From contig JAAYBJ010000033.1 in assembly GCA_012730105.1 (NCBI GenBank), positions 1 through 57,912 on the forward strand: DNA of 57,912 nucleotides, in the 5' to 3' direction. This document shows positions 25,024-35,426 of the stretch, in pieces. The translations under genes and the position numbers were made by a program. Every line of letters begins with the position of its first letter. Within the stretch, counting starts at the first letter, position 1. This DNA is from Candidatus Hydrogenedentota bacterium. Lineage in GTDB: Bacteria; Hydrogenedentota; Hydrogenedentia; Hydrogenedentales; CAITNO01. The notes under the pieces are model-generated. The model was not told the DNA's origin, made no database searches, and worked only from the letters and a program-made list of their open reading frames with translations.

Positions 25024-25036
25024 TGTCTGTCAGACA
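25024..25036. promoter_or_regulatory. Perfect palindrome upstream of the UroD-like gene
   Basis: TGTCTG-T-CAGACA is perfectly symmetric around one base, 19 nt before the minus-strand start codon at 25005. On the minus strand TATAAA follows it within a few bases, so an operator or hairpin overlapping the promoter or leader is possible. No regulator gene is adjacent. Confidence 0.35.
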
Positions 25037-25100
25037 GTGTTGGACCGAAAGATTGACCCTATCCTGCCATTGTAAATAGCATTTTATAACCAATGAATGT

Positions 25101-25148
25101 AGAAGCGGCGTCCTCGCCGCTTTTCTAACGCGGGGGGGGACGCCGCGT
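25101..25148. repeat. Two adjacent GC-rich hairpins in the spacer
   Basis: AAGCGGCG-TCCT-CGCCGCTT (25103-25122) is a perfect 8-bp stem. Directly after it, ACGCGG (25128-25133) pairs with CCGCGT (25143-25148) across a G-run. Both lie in the 25006-25295 spacer, which has no gene. The second hairpin runs into the 48-nt repeat that begins at 25144. Confidence 0.55.
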
Positions 25149-25191
25149 CTTCATTTCCGTCGTTTATAGAGGAGACATAGCCCTATGAATG
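25144..25191. repeat. 48-nt spacer repeat, copy A
   Basis: This stretch aligns without gaps to 26859-26906 with 39 of 48 identical bases by hand count. The most conserved parts are TCGTTTAT and GCCCTATGAA. Both copies lie in spacers downstream of the 3' end of a minus-strand gene. Confidence 0.55.
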
Positions 25192-25295
25192 TCCCCGCTT
25201 TCGAGGAACATGCAAAAAAACTATAATCGGTGCCCACCCTTGGCATTCTTATGTCTTAATTCGTAGTTTACACTGAAGCACGCGCCGATGAAGCG

Positions 25296-25991
25296 CTATT
25301 CATCCGTTCTGGAAATAAGGGTTTTCAGATGATATCCGAGCGTCCGCCACGGTTTTGTTTTGGCAATGTTTATCGAGAAAACCACCAAATGGTCTCCATG
25401 CTTATGGAAGTAGCCGGACAATACCTGTCGCGCTTCCTGATGCGCTTCAGAAAGAACCCCTAAAGGCAGTGTTTTGGGTTTTGTGAACAGCATAAATGAT
25501 TTAAGAATGTAGTGCGGGCCATATCCCACCCAACGATGGATGTCATTTGCCAGAGAATGGTAATAGCACATTCCAATTAGGCCCACGGAGGCGAAACGCC
25601 TTGATTTTCTGTATTCTTCAAGCACGGCAAAGCGCCCTATCTCCCAACACGCTTCACTCATTAACGCTTCGGCGTTTATGATATTGAAATGTTCGAATAC
25701 GGGACTTCCTTGACGGGTGTTTGTCAGGCGTATTGTGCCGATAGGCGTACGTTTATAAAATGCCAGAAAGGTAACGGAAATGTCATCATACTTGTCGTGA
25801 AATTTGTTTTCCCACTGTTCTCCTGCAGCCAGATAGCCGCATTTCGTGTATACGGCATGCCGAATTGAGCAGGCAATTTCAAAGTCTTTTTCCGTAACGG
25901 CGCGGCGAAATGTGTAGCCAAGCAACTTTGGATACCAGTTGAGCAGGAGATTAGAACCCATAAGGGCGCGTATGTGTCTGATTGTTGACAT
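25296..25991 (-). CDS. LuxI/FeeM-like GNAT-fold N-acyltransferase
   Basis: Read from ATG 25991 this is 231 residues; the frame stays open to a TTG at 26114 (272 residues) and no start has a clear ribosome site. The core resembles the autoinducer-synthase / N-acyl amino acid synthase branch of the GNAT superfamily. It has 'FEIACSIRHAVYTKCGYL', corresponding to the R-x-x-V/F-Y region, a middle strand 'FLAFYKRTPIGTIRLTN', then 'CWEIGRFAVLEEYRKSRRF', matching the E-x-S/G-R-F/L-x-V motif. Members transfer an acyl chain from acyl-ACP/CoA to SAM or an amino acid. No LuxR-type receptor or exosortase gene is nearby. The sequence is visibly AT-richer than its neighbours, suggesting different ancestry. 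Confidence 0.65.
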   Translation of the reverse strand: MSTIRHIRALMGSNLLLNWYPKLLGYTFRRAVTEKDFEIACSIRHAVYTKCGYLAAGEQWENKFHDKYDDISVTFLAFYKRTPIGTIRLTNTRQGSPVFEHFNIINAEALMSEACWEIGRFAVLEEYRKSRRFASVGLIGMCYYHSLANDIHRWVGYGPHYILKSFMLFTKPKTLPLGVLSEAHQEARQVLSGYFHKHGDHLVVFSINIAKTKPWRTLGYHLKTLISRTDE

Positions 25992-26483
25992 CAAGGTTTT
26001 ACTTGGGTATCGGGTTATTCTATAAGGCAAATAGTAGCAGCTATTGTAACCATTCACGTCCCTATATCGATTAGCGGTTCCGAGAATCTTATCAAAGCCT
26101 TTGTGGCTAATCAATAAGAATTAATTTTTTGCGTTTGGATACTATTCAATGTGTCCATCATTGAACCAACCAGTTCTATATTGGGTCCTATTCCAGAGCA
26201 TAGTAATCTTGGGACGCTTTAACGGAACTGTTCGACATTGCGGGACCGATCATCATGGGTCTTATGGCTCCCCCTTAAATGATAAACATGGGACTGTTGG
26301 GAAGCCAGGGACAATCCCGTCTCGCACGCCGGGGCAGGTTTATTTGCCGAAGGCGGACTCGCTTGCGACCGATGTGGCCTTAGCGCCTATGCTTCGTCCG
26401 GGACTTCGCCCGGAAGAAGACGCGCCTTCGACACAACAAAAATGTACCATCGTCTTTCATTACAAAGAACTCAAACCACTGTC

Positions 26484-26553
26484 ATTCCGGTTTTTTCGCG
26501 ACCGTTAACTCGGATCGAAGAGCGGTACTGGGTAACGCGAAAAAGACCGGAAT
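26484..26553. repeat. Inverted repeat, ATTCCGGT type
   Basis: ATTCCGGTTTTTTCGCG (26484-26500) and CGCGAAAAAGACCGGAAT (26536-26553) are near-perfect complements with a 35-nt loop. It resembles the common intergenic 'GTCATTCC...GGAATCCAG' mosaic repeats. It lies in the 26115-26922 gap, where I see no gene. A small TCCGGG/CCCGGA hairpin lies near 26396-26413. Confidence 0.6.
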
Positions 26554-26700
26554 CCAGATTCGGCCCGCTGTAATGAATACCCAGGTCCCTTCTCAAAAAA
26601 AAAGCGAACGCGGGCTGTTCAAAAAACAACTCTTTGCATGCGCTTTGGGTCTATTAAATAAAGTTAATAGAAAGTTATATAATACGTACTATTAATGGGC

Positions 26701-26718
26701 GACTGTCCCCGGTAATCC
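26701..26718. repeat. REP-like core, second copy
   Basis: GACTGTCCCCGGTAATCC shares the invariant ACTGTCCCC and the T-x-x-TC tail with the copy beside the RAYT (278-295) and with 56885-56902. Confidence 0.5.
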
Positions 26719-26731
26719 CAGGCTCATCAGA

Positions 26732-26778
26732 CGATGAGAGGGCGTGGCGTTCTATTGGCGTCACGCCCAACCTCATCG
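26732..26778. repeat. Imperfect long inverted repeat
   Basis: CGATGAGAGGGCGTGGCG (26732-26749) and CGTCACGCCCAACCTCATCG (26759-26778) pair with a 9-nt loop and few bulges. It lies 14 nt after the second REP-like core, so the two may be parts of one element. Confidence 0.55.
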
Positions 26779-26858
26779 GATGATAGACCTGTTATGCCTC
26801 AAAAAACGCAAAAAAAGTCATGCGCAAAACTGTGTCCAGGGAACCGGGGCCGGTACAC

Positions 26859-26906
26859 CACGTCTACATTTTCATCGTTTATGGGGGATACATTGCCCTA
26901 TGAACG
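26859..26906. repeat. 48-nt spacer repeat, copy B
   Basis: Second copy of the repeat at 25144-25191. It ends 16 nt from the stop codon of the minus-strand oxidoreductase gene. Confidence 0.55.
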
Positions 26907-26922
26907 CCTCTCCCTGCTTCCG

Positions 26923-28107
26923 CTAATACGTCTTCACCGGCATTTCTTTACCGCCGTTCTCGGCGGAAACATAGGCGGAATAGATCGTGGAGATGGTGTC
27001 CGCGCCGAGGAGGCTGTCGCTTTCCACCGGATCCCCGTAGGCGGCACTGCGGTAAAACGCCTCGATCTCCTGCGGATACCCGGTGAACCAGTCCTCATCG
27101 GGCGGTATATTCGTCCATCCCTGTTTCTGTTCGATCTTTTCTACGGTGTAGATGTCCGCGAAATTTTCGTGGCGCGGATTGTACACCTGCATGGAGGTGT
27201 TCGGGTTGATATTGCACAGGGTGCGGTGGTTGTTGGCCGCCACCTCCAGCCAGTTATGGATGCCGCCCAGGATAATGTCCGAGGCGAATACGGTCGCCAG
27301 CGTGCCGTCCTCGAAGGTGACATGCATCATGGAGAAATCGTCGATGTCGTAGTAATCCCGCCGGATAAAGCCTGCATCCCGGAAGTTGGGCATGCGCGTC
27401 AGCGCGGCCGTGCGGCCCGACACCGATTTCGGGCGGATGGGCTTTCCGTCCCGGGCCCGGCCTTCCACCCGCTTCAGGTAAAGCGCCGCCGTAAGGGGGT
27501 GGCAGCCCTTGCCGATCATAACGCCGCCGCCGGAGTATTTCCAATAGGCATAGGTGGGATTGTGCGAGCCCGAATGGGCCTCTTCGCCGTGTATCCACAA
27601 GATCTGCGCACCGGTCTTCTCAATGACCTCCCGTTCCCGCTGGATGGCGGGCGCATACACCCAGTTCTCGGCGTAGAAGATGCGCCCTTCGCTGTTTCGT
27701 TCCGCTTCCAGCATGCGCTCCACACTGGCAAGGCCCTGTTTCAGGGCGTCTTCCTTCGGGAAGGTGTCGCCGTGAAAAGCGTCCGTCCCGTCGCCCAGAT
27801 AGCCTGTGAGGGGCTTTTCCACGATCACCGACTTGCCCCGGTTCAGCGCTGCCACAGCCACGTCCTCATGCCCGGCCACCAGCACGCAGCAATGGACCAG
27901 GTCCACCTCGTCGAGCAGTGCGTCCAGGGTTTCGAAATGGGCGATATCCCGTTCGCGGGCATATGCCGCGGCCTGCGCCTGGTCAAGGGCGTAGACGCCG
28001 CGCAAATCCACGTTGACGCCATGCACGCGGCGAAGACTTTCAAAGTGAAAACGGGCGGAAAATCCCGCGCCTACAATGCCGGACCGGACGGTTTTCTTGG
28101 TGAACAT
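26923..28107 (-). CDS. Gfo/Idh/MocA-family oxidoreductase
   Basis: A 394-residue NAD(P)-dependent sugar-type dehydrogenase. The Rossmann half has 'SGIVGAGFSARFHFESLRRV' (GxGxxA-type dinucleotide motif, about residues 9-16) and the family's 'VEKPLTG' with the catalytic-region Lys. The C-terminal half carries 'GGGVMIGKGCHPLTAALYL', where the His in 'GKGCHPL' corresponds to the conserved active-site His. Members oxidise sugars, inositols or amino sugars, or act as ketoreductases. No signal peptide is seen, and the substrate is unknown. The ATG at 28107 has CAGGA 9-10 nt upstream. An in-frame extension to 28185 has no family similarity and is rejected. Confidence 0.9.
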   Translation of the reverse strand: MFTKKTVRSGIVGAGFSARFHFESLRRVHGVNVDLRGVYALDQAQAAAYARERDIAHFETLDALLDEVDLVHCCVLVAGHEDVAVAALNRGKSVIVEKPLTGYLGDGTDAFHGDTFPKEDALKQGLASVERMLEAERNSEGRIFYAENWVYAPAIQREREVIEKTGAQILWIHGEEAHSGSHNPTYAYWKYSGGGVMIGKGCHPLTAALYLKRVEGRARDGKPIRPKSVSGRTAALTRMPNFRDAGFIRRDYYDIDDFSMMHVTFEDGTLATVFASDIILGGIHNWLEVAANNHRTLCNINPNTSMQVYNPRHENFADIYTVEKIEQKQGWTNIPPDEDWFTGYPQEIEAFYRSAAYGDPVESDSLLGADTISTIYSAYVSAENGGKEMPVKTY

Positions 28108-28412
28108 AGGCGAATCCTGACGGTTGAAAATTGTGGTTGAATGATTGTTGCCGTTCCCGCGCGTTTTAGGCGGATATACGGGCACTGTACCCGAAAAAAG
28201 TCCGCCAGTTCAATTAGCGGGAGAAAGAATATCCGTTTATTGACCGTTAGGTGTATTTGCGATAAAATAGGGCCTGGTTTCAGGAGTCTTCGCATACGCC
28301 GTAATGGTATCTGGGGGCGCCTGTTTTATCTCTTCCCTGTTCAGCAACCGCCCCCTGTCTTGCCCCGCGTTTGGAGCCCGTGCAGGGGTTACCCGTAGGA
28401 TGTATCCTTTCC

Positions 28413-31268
<2,856 letters not shown>

Positions 31269-31350
31269 CGCCGGGCTGGGACAATAATGAATTCGCGGTG
31301 AAACAAGGCCGAAAAGAAAAGACGCCAACCACGAATAGAATGCACACCGC

Positions 31351-31366
31351 GCGGCATAGCCGCAAG
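31351..31366. repeat. GCGGC-ATA-GCCGC hairpin
   Basis: A perfect 5-bp stem followed by AAG. Read on the minus strand it is CTTGCGGC-TAT-GCCGC, the same design as the hairpins at 13148 and 17443. It lies in the uvrA downstream spacer (31269-31665). Confidence 0.4.
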
Positions 31367-31379
31367 CAAAATTTTTGTG

Positions 31380-31438
31380 TTCTCCGTGCCTCCGTGTGAA
31401 AATAAGAAAACTCACACAAAGGCACAAAGGCACGGAAT
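31380..31438. repeat. Inverted repeat of the 'CCGTGCCTCCGTG' type
   Basis: TCCGTGCCTCCGTGTGA (from 31382) pairs imperfectly with TCACACAAAGGCACAAAGGCACGGA (to 31436) around a central AT-rich loop. Repeats of this wording are scattered through spacers of many bacterial phyla, from memory. It contains no open frame worth calling. Confidence 0.6.
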
Positions 31439-31497
31439 TCATACAAGATTATTCCATTGAACAGTAAGCACAGCGATGAACTACGAATACACCCAAA

Positions 31498-31514
31498 GCG
31501 GGCCATGCCCGCAA
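31498..31514. repeat. GCGGGC-CAT-GCCCGC hairpin
   Basis: A perfect 6-bp stem with 3-nt loop followed by AA. On the minus strand it reads TTGCGGGC-ATG-GCCCGC, almost identical to the hairpin at 17443-17460. Confidence 0.5.
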
Positions 31515-31556
31515 CCCAAATAGGAGGCAAGATTTCATCTTGTGTACCGGTGTTAT

Positions 31557-31625
31557 GGGACGCCTGGGACCTATGGGACATAAGAATCCCACAATCATGT
31601 CCTGCCCGTCCTATCGGTCCTACAG
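31557..31625. repeat. Degenerate short tandem repeat (CTGGGAC/TATGGGAC type)
   Basis: The units TGGGACGCC, TGGGACCTA and TGGGACATA are spaced at 9 nt, followed by complementary-looking units TGTCCTGCC, CGTCCTATC and GGTCCTACA. The whole can fold back on itself. It lies between uvrA and the lipoprotein gene. A weak REP-like GTGACAGTC follows at 31627. Confidence 0.5.
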
Positions 31626-31665
31626 GTGACAGTCAGCGACGATAACCTTTCCAAAAGCATGATAA

Positions 31666-32415
31666 TTATTCAGGCTTAAAGAAACCGTCCTTGCCCTCCT
31701 TGGTTTCCGGGGCGTATACCTTCAAATCATAATAGCGCGCCGTGTCGTCAAAGGAGCCGATGCCCACATATCCGAAGCCGAAGTTGTTGTCGCTCGCCTT
31801 CATGATGGGCTCGTTCATGTCGTCAAAGAACACGCGAATCGCCCCATCGGCCACGGTGCGTTCGATCCGGATGCGATGGCGGATGCCGACGCCCCAGTCG
31901 ATTCCTTTCGTCGTGTAAGAGGCGATATTGGTCCGGGGCGCATCCTTTACAAGAAAGATGTTGTGGGCGTTGGGGTCGGCCCCGGAGGCGATATGCACAT
32001 AATAGAAGTTGGAGGGATTCGTGAACCCGAAGAAATAGCAGGTATCGCGATGCGCGCCCGCGCGAATGTTCGTGGACTCCGCATCCACTTCCAGGATGAA
32101 GTCACCCACCATAAACTTTTTCAAGAGCGCTATGGCATGGGGAGACCGCACCGGCGGGGTGTAAGCGCCCTTGATTGTGAACAACTCCAGGCAGGCGTCC
32201 CCCTGTTCTTCAACGCGCCGCCAGATGGCCGGGTCCGACATTTCAAAATCCGCGAGCGTGTCTTCCGTTATGAAATCAGTTTCATAAACCAGGGTGTAAT
32301 TCTGCGGGATATTTTGCCCGAAGGGCGGCAGCGCGTGCTGTGCATCCGGTTCGGCGGTGCATGAGGTGGTTACGCATATTGCCAGGCAGGTCAGGATAAC
32401 GTTTTTTGCTGTCAT
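31666..32415 (-). CDS. Lipoprotein with a concanavalin-like (DUF1080/LamG-type) fold
   Basis: A 249-residue secreted protein. Residues 1-19 form a signal peptide with lipobox-like TTSC, so Cys19 is probably lipidated. The rest is beta-rich and resembles the jelly-roll domain of the 3-keto-disaccharide hydrolase (DUF1080)/LamG superfamily: 'ETDFITEDTLADFEMSDPAIWR', 'GDFILEVDAESTNIR', 'YYVHIASGADPNAHNIFLV' and 'FGYVGIGSFDDTARYYDLKVY'. Such proteins bind or cleave carbohydrate in Planctomycetota-like bacteria; catalytic residues cannot be named here. AAGGAG precedes the ATG with normal spacing, and a promoter is visible 50-80 nt upstream. The direct repeat ACACTAGC-N9-ACACTAGC (minus strand) lies in its leader. 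Confidence 0.72.
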   Translation of the reverse strand: MTAKNVILTCLAICVTTSCTAEPDAQHALPPFGQNIPQNYTLVYETDFITEDTLADFEMSDPAIWRRVEEQGDACLELFTIKGAYTPPVRSPHAIALLKKFMVGDFILEVDAESTNIRAGAHRDTCYFFGFTNPSNFYYVHIASGADPNAHNIFLVKDAPRTNIASYTTKGIDWGVGIRHRIRIERTVADGAIRVFFDDMNEPIMKASDNNFGFGYVGIGSFDDTARYYDLKVYAPETKEGKDGFFKPE

Positions 32416-32462
32416 GTATAAGGGCTCCTTGCTAGTGTAGATCAGGGCTAGTGTGCAGATGC

Positions 32463-32492
32463 TTTATACTGTACGGCTGTTCTGCCTGTGAA
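32463..32492 (-). promoter_or_regulatory. Sigma-70-like promoter of the lipoprotein gene
   Basis: On the minus strand TTCACA (32492-32487), an 18-nt spacer and TATAAA (32468-32463). The transcript would have a leader of about 40 nt before the start codon at 32415. Confidence 0.5.
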
Positions 32493-32696
32493 TACAAATT
32501 CACGGTAAACCTCGTGTCACCGGATATAGGCATTGTCAATGAGTTGAAGCAGACGGCGTTTTTCAAAGCGGCAGCGTGGCTCGCGAAAAGTGGCAGGTAA
32601 CATAAGGAGCCTTGTTTGTGTATAATTAATACCGGTGTCGTGAATGTGCCGGGATGTTCAACCCGGTTTGACAATTAAGTACAAGGAAGGCTGGAA

Positions 32697-32801
32697 ATGC
32701 TCGAATTCTTCTATGGCGTACTTGCATATTGGTTTTTATCGTTTCTACGCACGGTGCTTTTCGGTGATTATCCGGGTAGTCCCATGGGCGGTGGTTATTA
32801 A
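32697..32801 (+). CDS. Candidate 34-residue small membrane protein
   Basis: ATG at 32697 follows AAGGAAGG (32683-32690) at 6-nt spacing and opens a 34-codon frame with TAA at 32799. The product starts MLEFFYGVLAYWFLSFLRTV and ends in a Gly-Tyr tail. One hydrophobic helix (about residues 3-22) is followed by a short polar end, so a single-pass inner-membrane microprotein is plausible. A CCGGG/CCCGG hairpin (32649-32666) lies just upstream and TATAAT occurs at 32621-32626. It matches no family I know. It could be a leader peptide for the next small gene. Confidence 0.45.
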   Translation: MLEFFYGVLAYWFLSFLRTVLFGDYPGSPMGGGY

Positions 32802-32981
32802 ACCCGCAGGATATTTTGCAGGGCCGTTTTGTTTACAATGGATCGCTGGATTTCGTTATCCTCCTGACGGTTGTTTCGTCCATAGCCCATGATGTCCCCG
32901 ATTTCGGACGGCAGTAGAAAATGATAGAGATGCCGCTATTTTGCGGCGTGCATAGCACTTACAACTTACAAGGTTAATACC

Positions 32982-33173
32982 ATGAAACATTTGTCCAGAG
33001 TAACCCGCAAACCCTGTCGCGCCCAGGTGAACCTGGCGGATATTTTCACGGCGATCGGGGAAATCCTGAAGGTCGTCGGCACCCTCCTGGTCACAAAGGA
33101 AATAAACAACGGCGACCCCTATGACTGGTCCACGGATACCACGGACCTGACCGATATTACCAATTTGCTGTAA
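32982..33173 (+). CDS. Small hypothetical protein, 63 residues
   Basis: A 63-residue frame with a weak AAGG about 9-10 nt upstream of the ATG. The N-terminus is basic ('MKHLSRVTRKPCRAQ'), then comes an amphipathic or hydrophobic stretch ('LADIFTAIGEILKVVGTLLV'), then a polar Asp/Thr-rich tail with repeated 'DxTD' steps. It looks protein-like rather than random, but I recognise no family. It lies 180 nt after the 34-codon frame and 101 nt before the exonuclease gene, all on the same strand. Confidence 0.45.
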   Translation: MKHLSRVTRKPCRAQVNLADIFTAIGEILKVVGTLLVTKEINNGDPYDWSTDTTDLTDITNLL

Positions 33174-33274
33174 TTGGCCTGTTTACCGGCTCCCGGATGT
33201 CTTGCGCAGGTTCGTGAATCCGGGGGCGCTATAAAAGGGGAGTCGGCGTTTGTCCGCGCCGGGGTGACGTTACC

Positions 33275-34270
33275 ATGAAATTATCCGTCCTGTCTGGAAT
33301 GCGAGATATGGGTTTGATCTCCAGGAAAGACCGCATCCTTTGCTGGGGTGACCGCGATTCCGCCACGTTGGGCTGGTTGCGGCGTCAACGGTTCAAGGCG
33401 GAAGGGGTTCCATCCAATTCCGTGTCCCCCGCAGCTGGCGCACGCCTGTATGATGTCGTTCTTTTTGAACAGGACGGGGGGATGGAAACGGATAGTGCGG
33501 GGCAGTGCCGTTTTCTGCGTGATGCGCTTTGCTATGTGCGGCCGGGGGGGCGTCTCCTGTTTAGTTACACACTGGACAACCTTTTCGATGTGAGCGCTTT
33601 TGATCATGTCAAGGCGCAGTTGGGCGCCTGTTTCGCCGGTGACGGTTCCGTTACACTTGAGCAGCTACGGGATATCAGCCCCGCCTCGGAGATGGTCTAC
33701 AGCATCAAAAAGGGCGGCACCTATAAGCCGCGGTTCCCGGTGAAATACATAGATAACCCGGGAGAATTCAAGAACGCCTGCGAAAGCCTTTCCTCGGAAC
33801 CCTATCTCGGTTTGGACGTGGAAACAACGCTGCGGGAACCGCGTATTTTGTGCACCGCCCAACTGGCTACCCAGTCACGCGTCTTTGTCATGGATATGTT
33901 GCCCATAAGAGACCTGGGTCCGCTTAAGGCGTTGATGGAAAATACCGGGATCGTGAAAATTATTCACAACAGGGATTTTGAAGCCGCCGTTCTGGGCCAG
34001 TACGGCATCAAAATCCACAATGTTTATGACACCCTTGTGGAGTCCCGTAAACGGCATAAAAAGAAAGAGTCCGGCGGTAACCGGCTGGGGGAAGTGTGTG
34101 AACGGGAACTCGGCCTGTTCCTCGACAAATCCTATCAGGCCTCCGATTGGACGGTGCGCCCGCTCAGCCGGGAACAGTTGGATTATGCCGCCGTGGACGC
34201 GGAAGTCCTGATACGGCTCTATCACGTTTTTGTGCCTCCCAAACCGCCGGAAACCATGGATCTGTTTTAA
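33275..34270 (+). CDS. RNase D-like 3'-5' exonuclease with an extra N-terminal domain
   Basis: A 331-residue protein. Residues about 155-320 form a DEDDy exonuclease domain with all key residues visible: Asp181 and Glu183 in 'LGLDVETT', Asp234 in 'IHNRDFEAAVL', and Tyr304 and Asp308 in 'LDYAAVD'. No HRDC domain follows, unlike classical RNase D (about 370 residues). Residues 1-130 do not belong to that family. 'ILCWGDRDSATLGWLRRQRF' and 'FLRDALCYVRPGGRLLFSY' recall a Rossmann methyltransferase (motif I and the late 'RPGGRLL' strand), but without a clear SAM-binding GxGxG. It likely trims structured RNA such as tRNA 3' ends; the N-domain may bind substrate. Confidence 0.75.
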   Translation: MKLSVLSGMRDMGLISRKDRILCWGDRDSATLGWLRRQRFKAEGVPSNSVSPAAGARLYDVVLFEQDGGMETDSAGQCRFLRDALCYVRPGGRLLFSYTLDNLFDVSAFDHVKAQLGACFAGDGSVTLEQLRDISPASEMVYSIKKGGTYKPRFPVKYIDNPGEFKNACESLSSEPYLGLDVETTLREPRILCTAQLATQSRVFVMDMLPIRDLGPLKALMENTGIVKIIHNRDFEAAVLGQYGIKIHNVYDTLVESRKRHKKKESGGNRLGEVCERELGLFLDKSYQASDWTVRPLSREQLDYAAVDAEVLIRLYHVFVPPKPPETMDLF

Positions 34271-34371
34271 GATGCACGGAAAAGGCGACGGAACAGCCCT
34301 TGGGTTCGGTGTGCGGAGGGGGCTTTTCCCGCTATTAAACACTCCGAAAAGTGCAATCCGGCTTTTGCCTG

Positions 34372-34401
34372 TTGACTTTATAGCCGCAAAATAGGTATAA
34401 G
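34372..34401 (+). promoter_or_regulatory. Sigma-70-like promoter of the YhhN gene
   Basis: TTGACT (34372-34377), an 18-nt spacer and TATAAG (34396-34401), about 150 nt before the ATG at 34552. The remaining part of 34271-34551 shows no gene. Confidence 0.5.
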
Positions 34402-34551
34402 TAACCGCAATACGGCAGAAGCGTAAAAAGTGTCTAAAAATAGGGTTCAAACATCGGCCGCTCTTCTTCGTATCCAGGCAGGCGGAAATCAAAAAATGGC
34501 AGGGTATCCCCCTTGCGGGCCGGTTTGGCTTGAACCGTGGAGTGAACGTTA

Positions 34552-35190
34552 ATGAGTCTCATCGTTGGCTTGATCGTTTTTATTTCTATCGCGGTTGGCT
34601 TGTTGTTGTTGTTCATGTCCTGGGACCATTACTTTGCCGGCATTTTCAAGATGTTCGCTTCCACGGGCTTCATCTTGTTGTGCGTAAGCATGGGCGGTAT
34701 CTACAGCGCTTACGGACTTGCCATACTGGTCGGCCTTGTGTTGTCCTGGTGGGGGGATTTGTTCCTCATTTCCAAGTCGCCCACCATTTTCATGATGGGA
34801 CTGGTCGCTTTCTTTCTCGCCCATGTGGCTTATTGTGTCGCCTTCATTTTCTATCATGCCCAGCTATATCCCGCGCTTTGCGCCCTGGGCATCCTGCTGA
34901 TACCCGGAGCCGTTTTGGTGCATTGGCTGTATCCCTATCTCGGCCCCATGCGGCTGCCTGTTCTCAGTTACATGGGGGTCATTACTCTCATGGTTTCTTT
35001 GGCGGCCGCCACGGCTTATGTTTCCGGACATTACGTCATTCTGCTGGGTGCGGTGATATTTTACTGTTCCGATGTCTTCGTGGCGCGGGACCGCTTTGTC
35101 CATGAAGGCAAGGTGAACGGGTTGATTGGATTGCCGTTGTATTACCTGGGGCAGGTGCTGCTGGCCTTGACGGTGGCCTACGCGCGTTAG
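34552..35190 (+). CDS. YhhN-family membrane protein (lysoplasmalogenase-like)
   Basis: A 212-residue integral membrane protein with about eight helices and almost no soluble part. The fold and conserved polar residues match the YhhN/TMEM86 family: 'LVLSWWGDLFLI' with Gly-Asp early, and 'YCSDVFVARDRF' with Ser-Asp and Arg late. TMEM86B is a lysoplasmalogenase and bacterial members are thought to hydrolyse lysoplasmalogen-like vinyl ethers in the inner membrane. Whether this one is active is not provable from sequence. The ribosome site (GGAG, 34540-34543) is weak. The following spacer (35191-35426) holds no gene. Confidence 0.8.
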   Translation: MSLIVGLIVFISIAVGLLLLFMSWDHYFAGIFKMFASTGFILLCVSMGGIYSAYGLAILVGLVLSWWGDLFLISKSPTIFMMGLVAFFLAHVAYCVAFIFYHAQLYPALCALGILLIPGAVLVHWLYPYLGPMRLPVLSYMGVITLMVSLAAATAYVSGHYVILLGAVIFYCSDVFVARDRFVHEGKVNGLIGLPLYYLGQVLLALTVAYAR

Positions 35191-35426
35191 CCGGGATATT
35201 TCCGCGGCGGGAACTGTGCCGAATTTTTCGGTCCAGTATACTGCGCCCGCAAAAAAAACGGGACAGCCACCGGTGTGGTTTAGGAGTGAACACCCCGTTC
35301 ATGTTTTCCGTGCGCCGGAGACAGTCTCATTTTTTGCTCAGGTAGTGTTGTTTTTCCTGGGTTAAGGACAACCTTCGCCTTGGTTGGAAATGACGCTATT
35401 CACCCTTAGCAAGAGGAGGACAAGGT

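Noticed and set aside
26149-26508. 119-codon frame in the repeat-rich spacer
   Set aside because: It runs through palindromic repeats and has no ribosome site or recognisable fold.
26734-28140. 468-codon plus-strand frame across the oxidoreductase gene
   Set aside because: The minus-strand frame is a clear Gfo/Idh/MocA enzyme. The plus frame begins in palindromic spacer sequence and has no ribosome site or domain.
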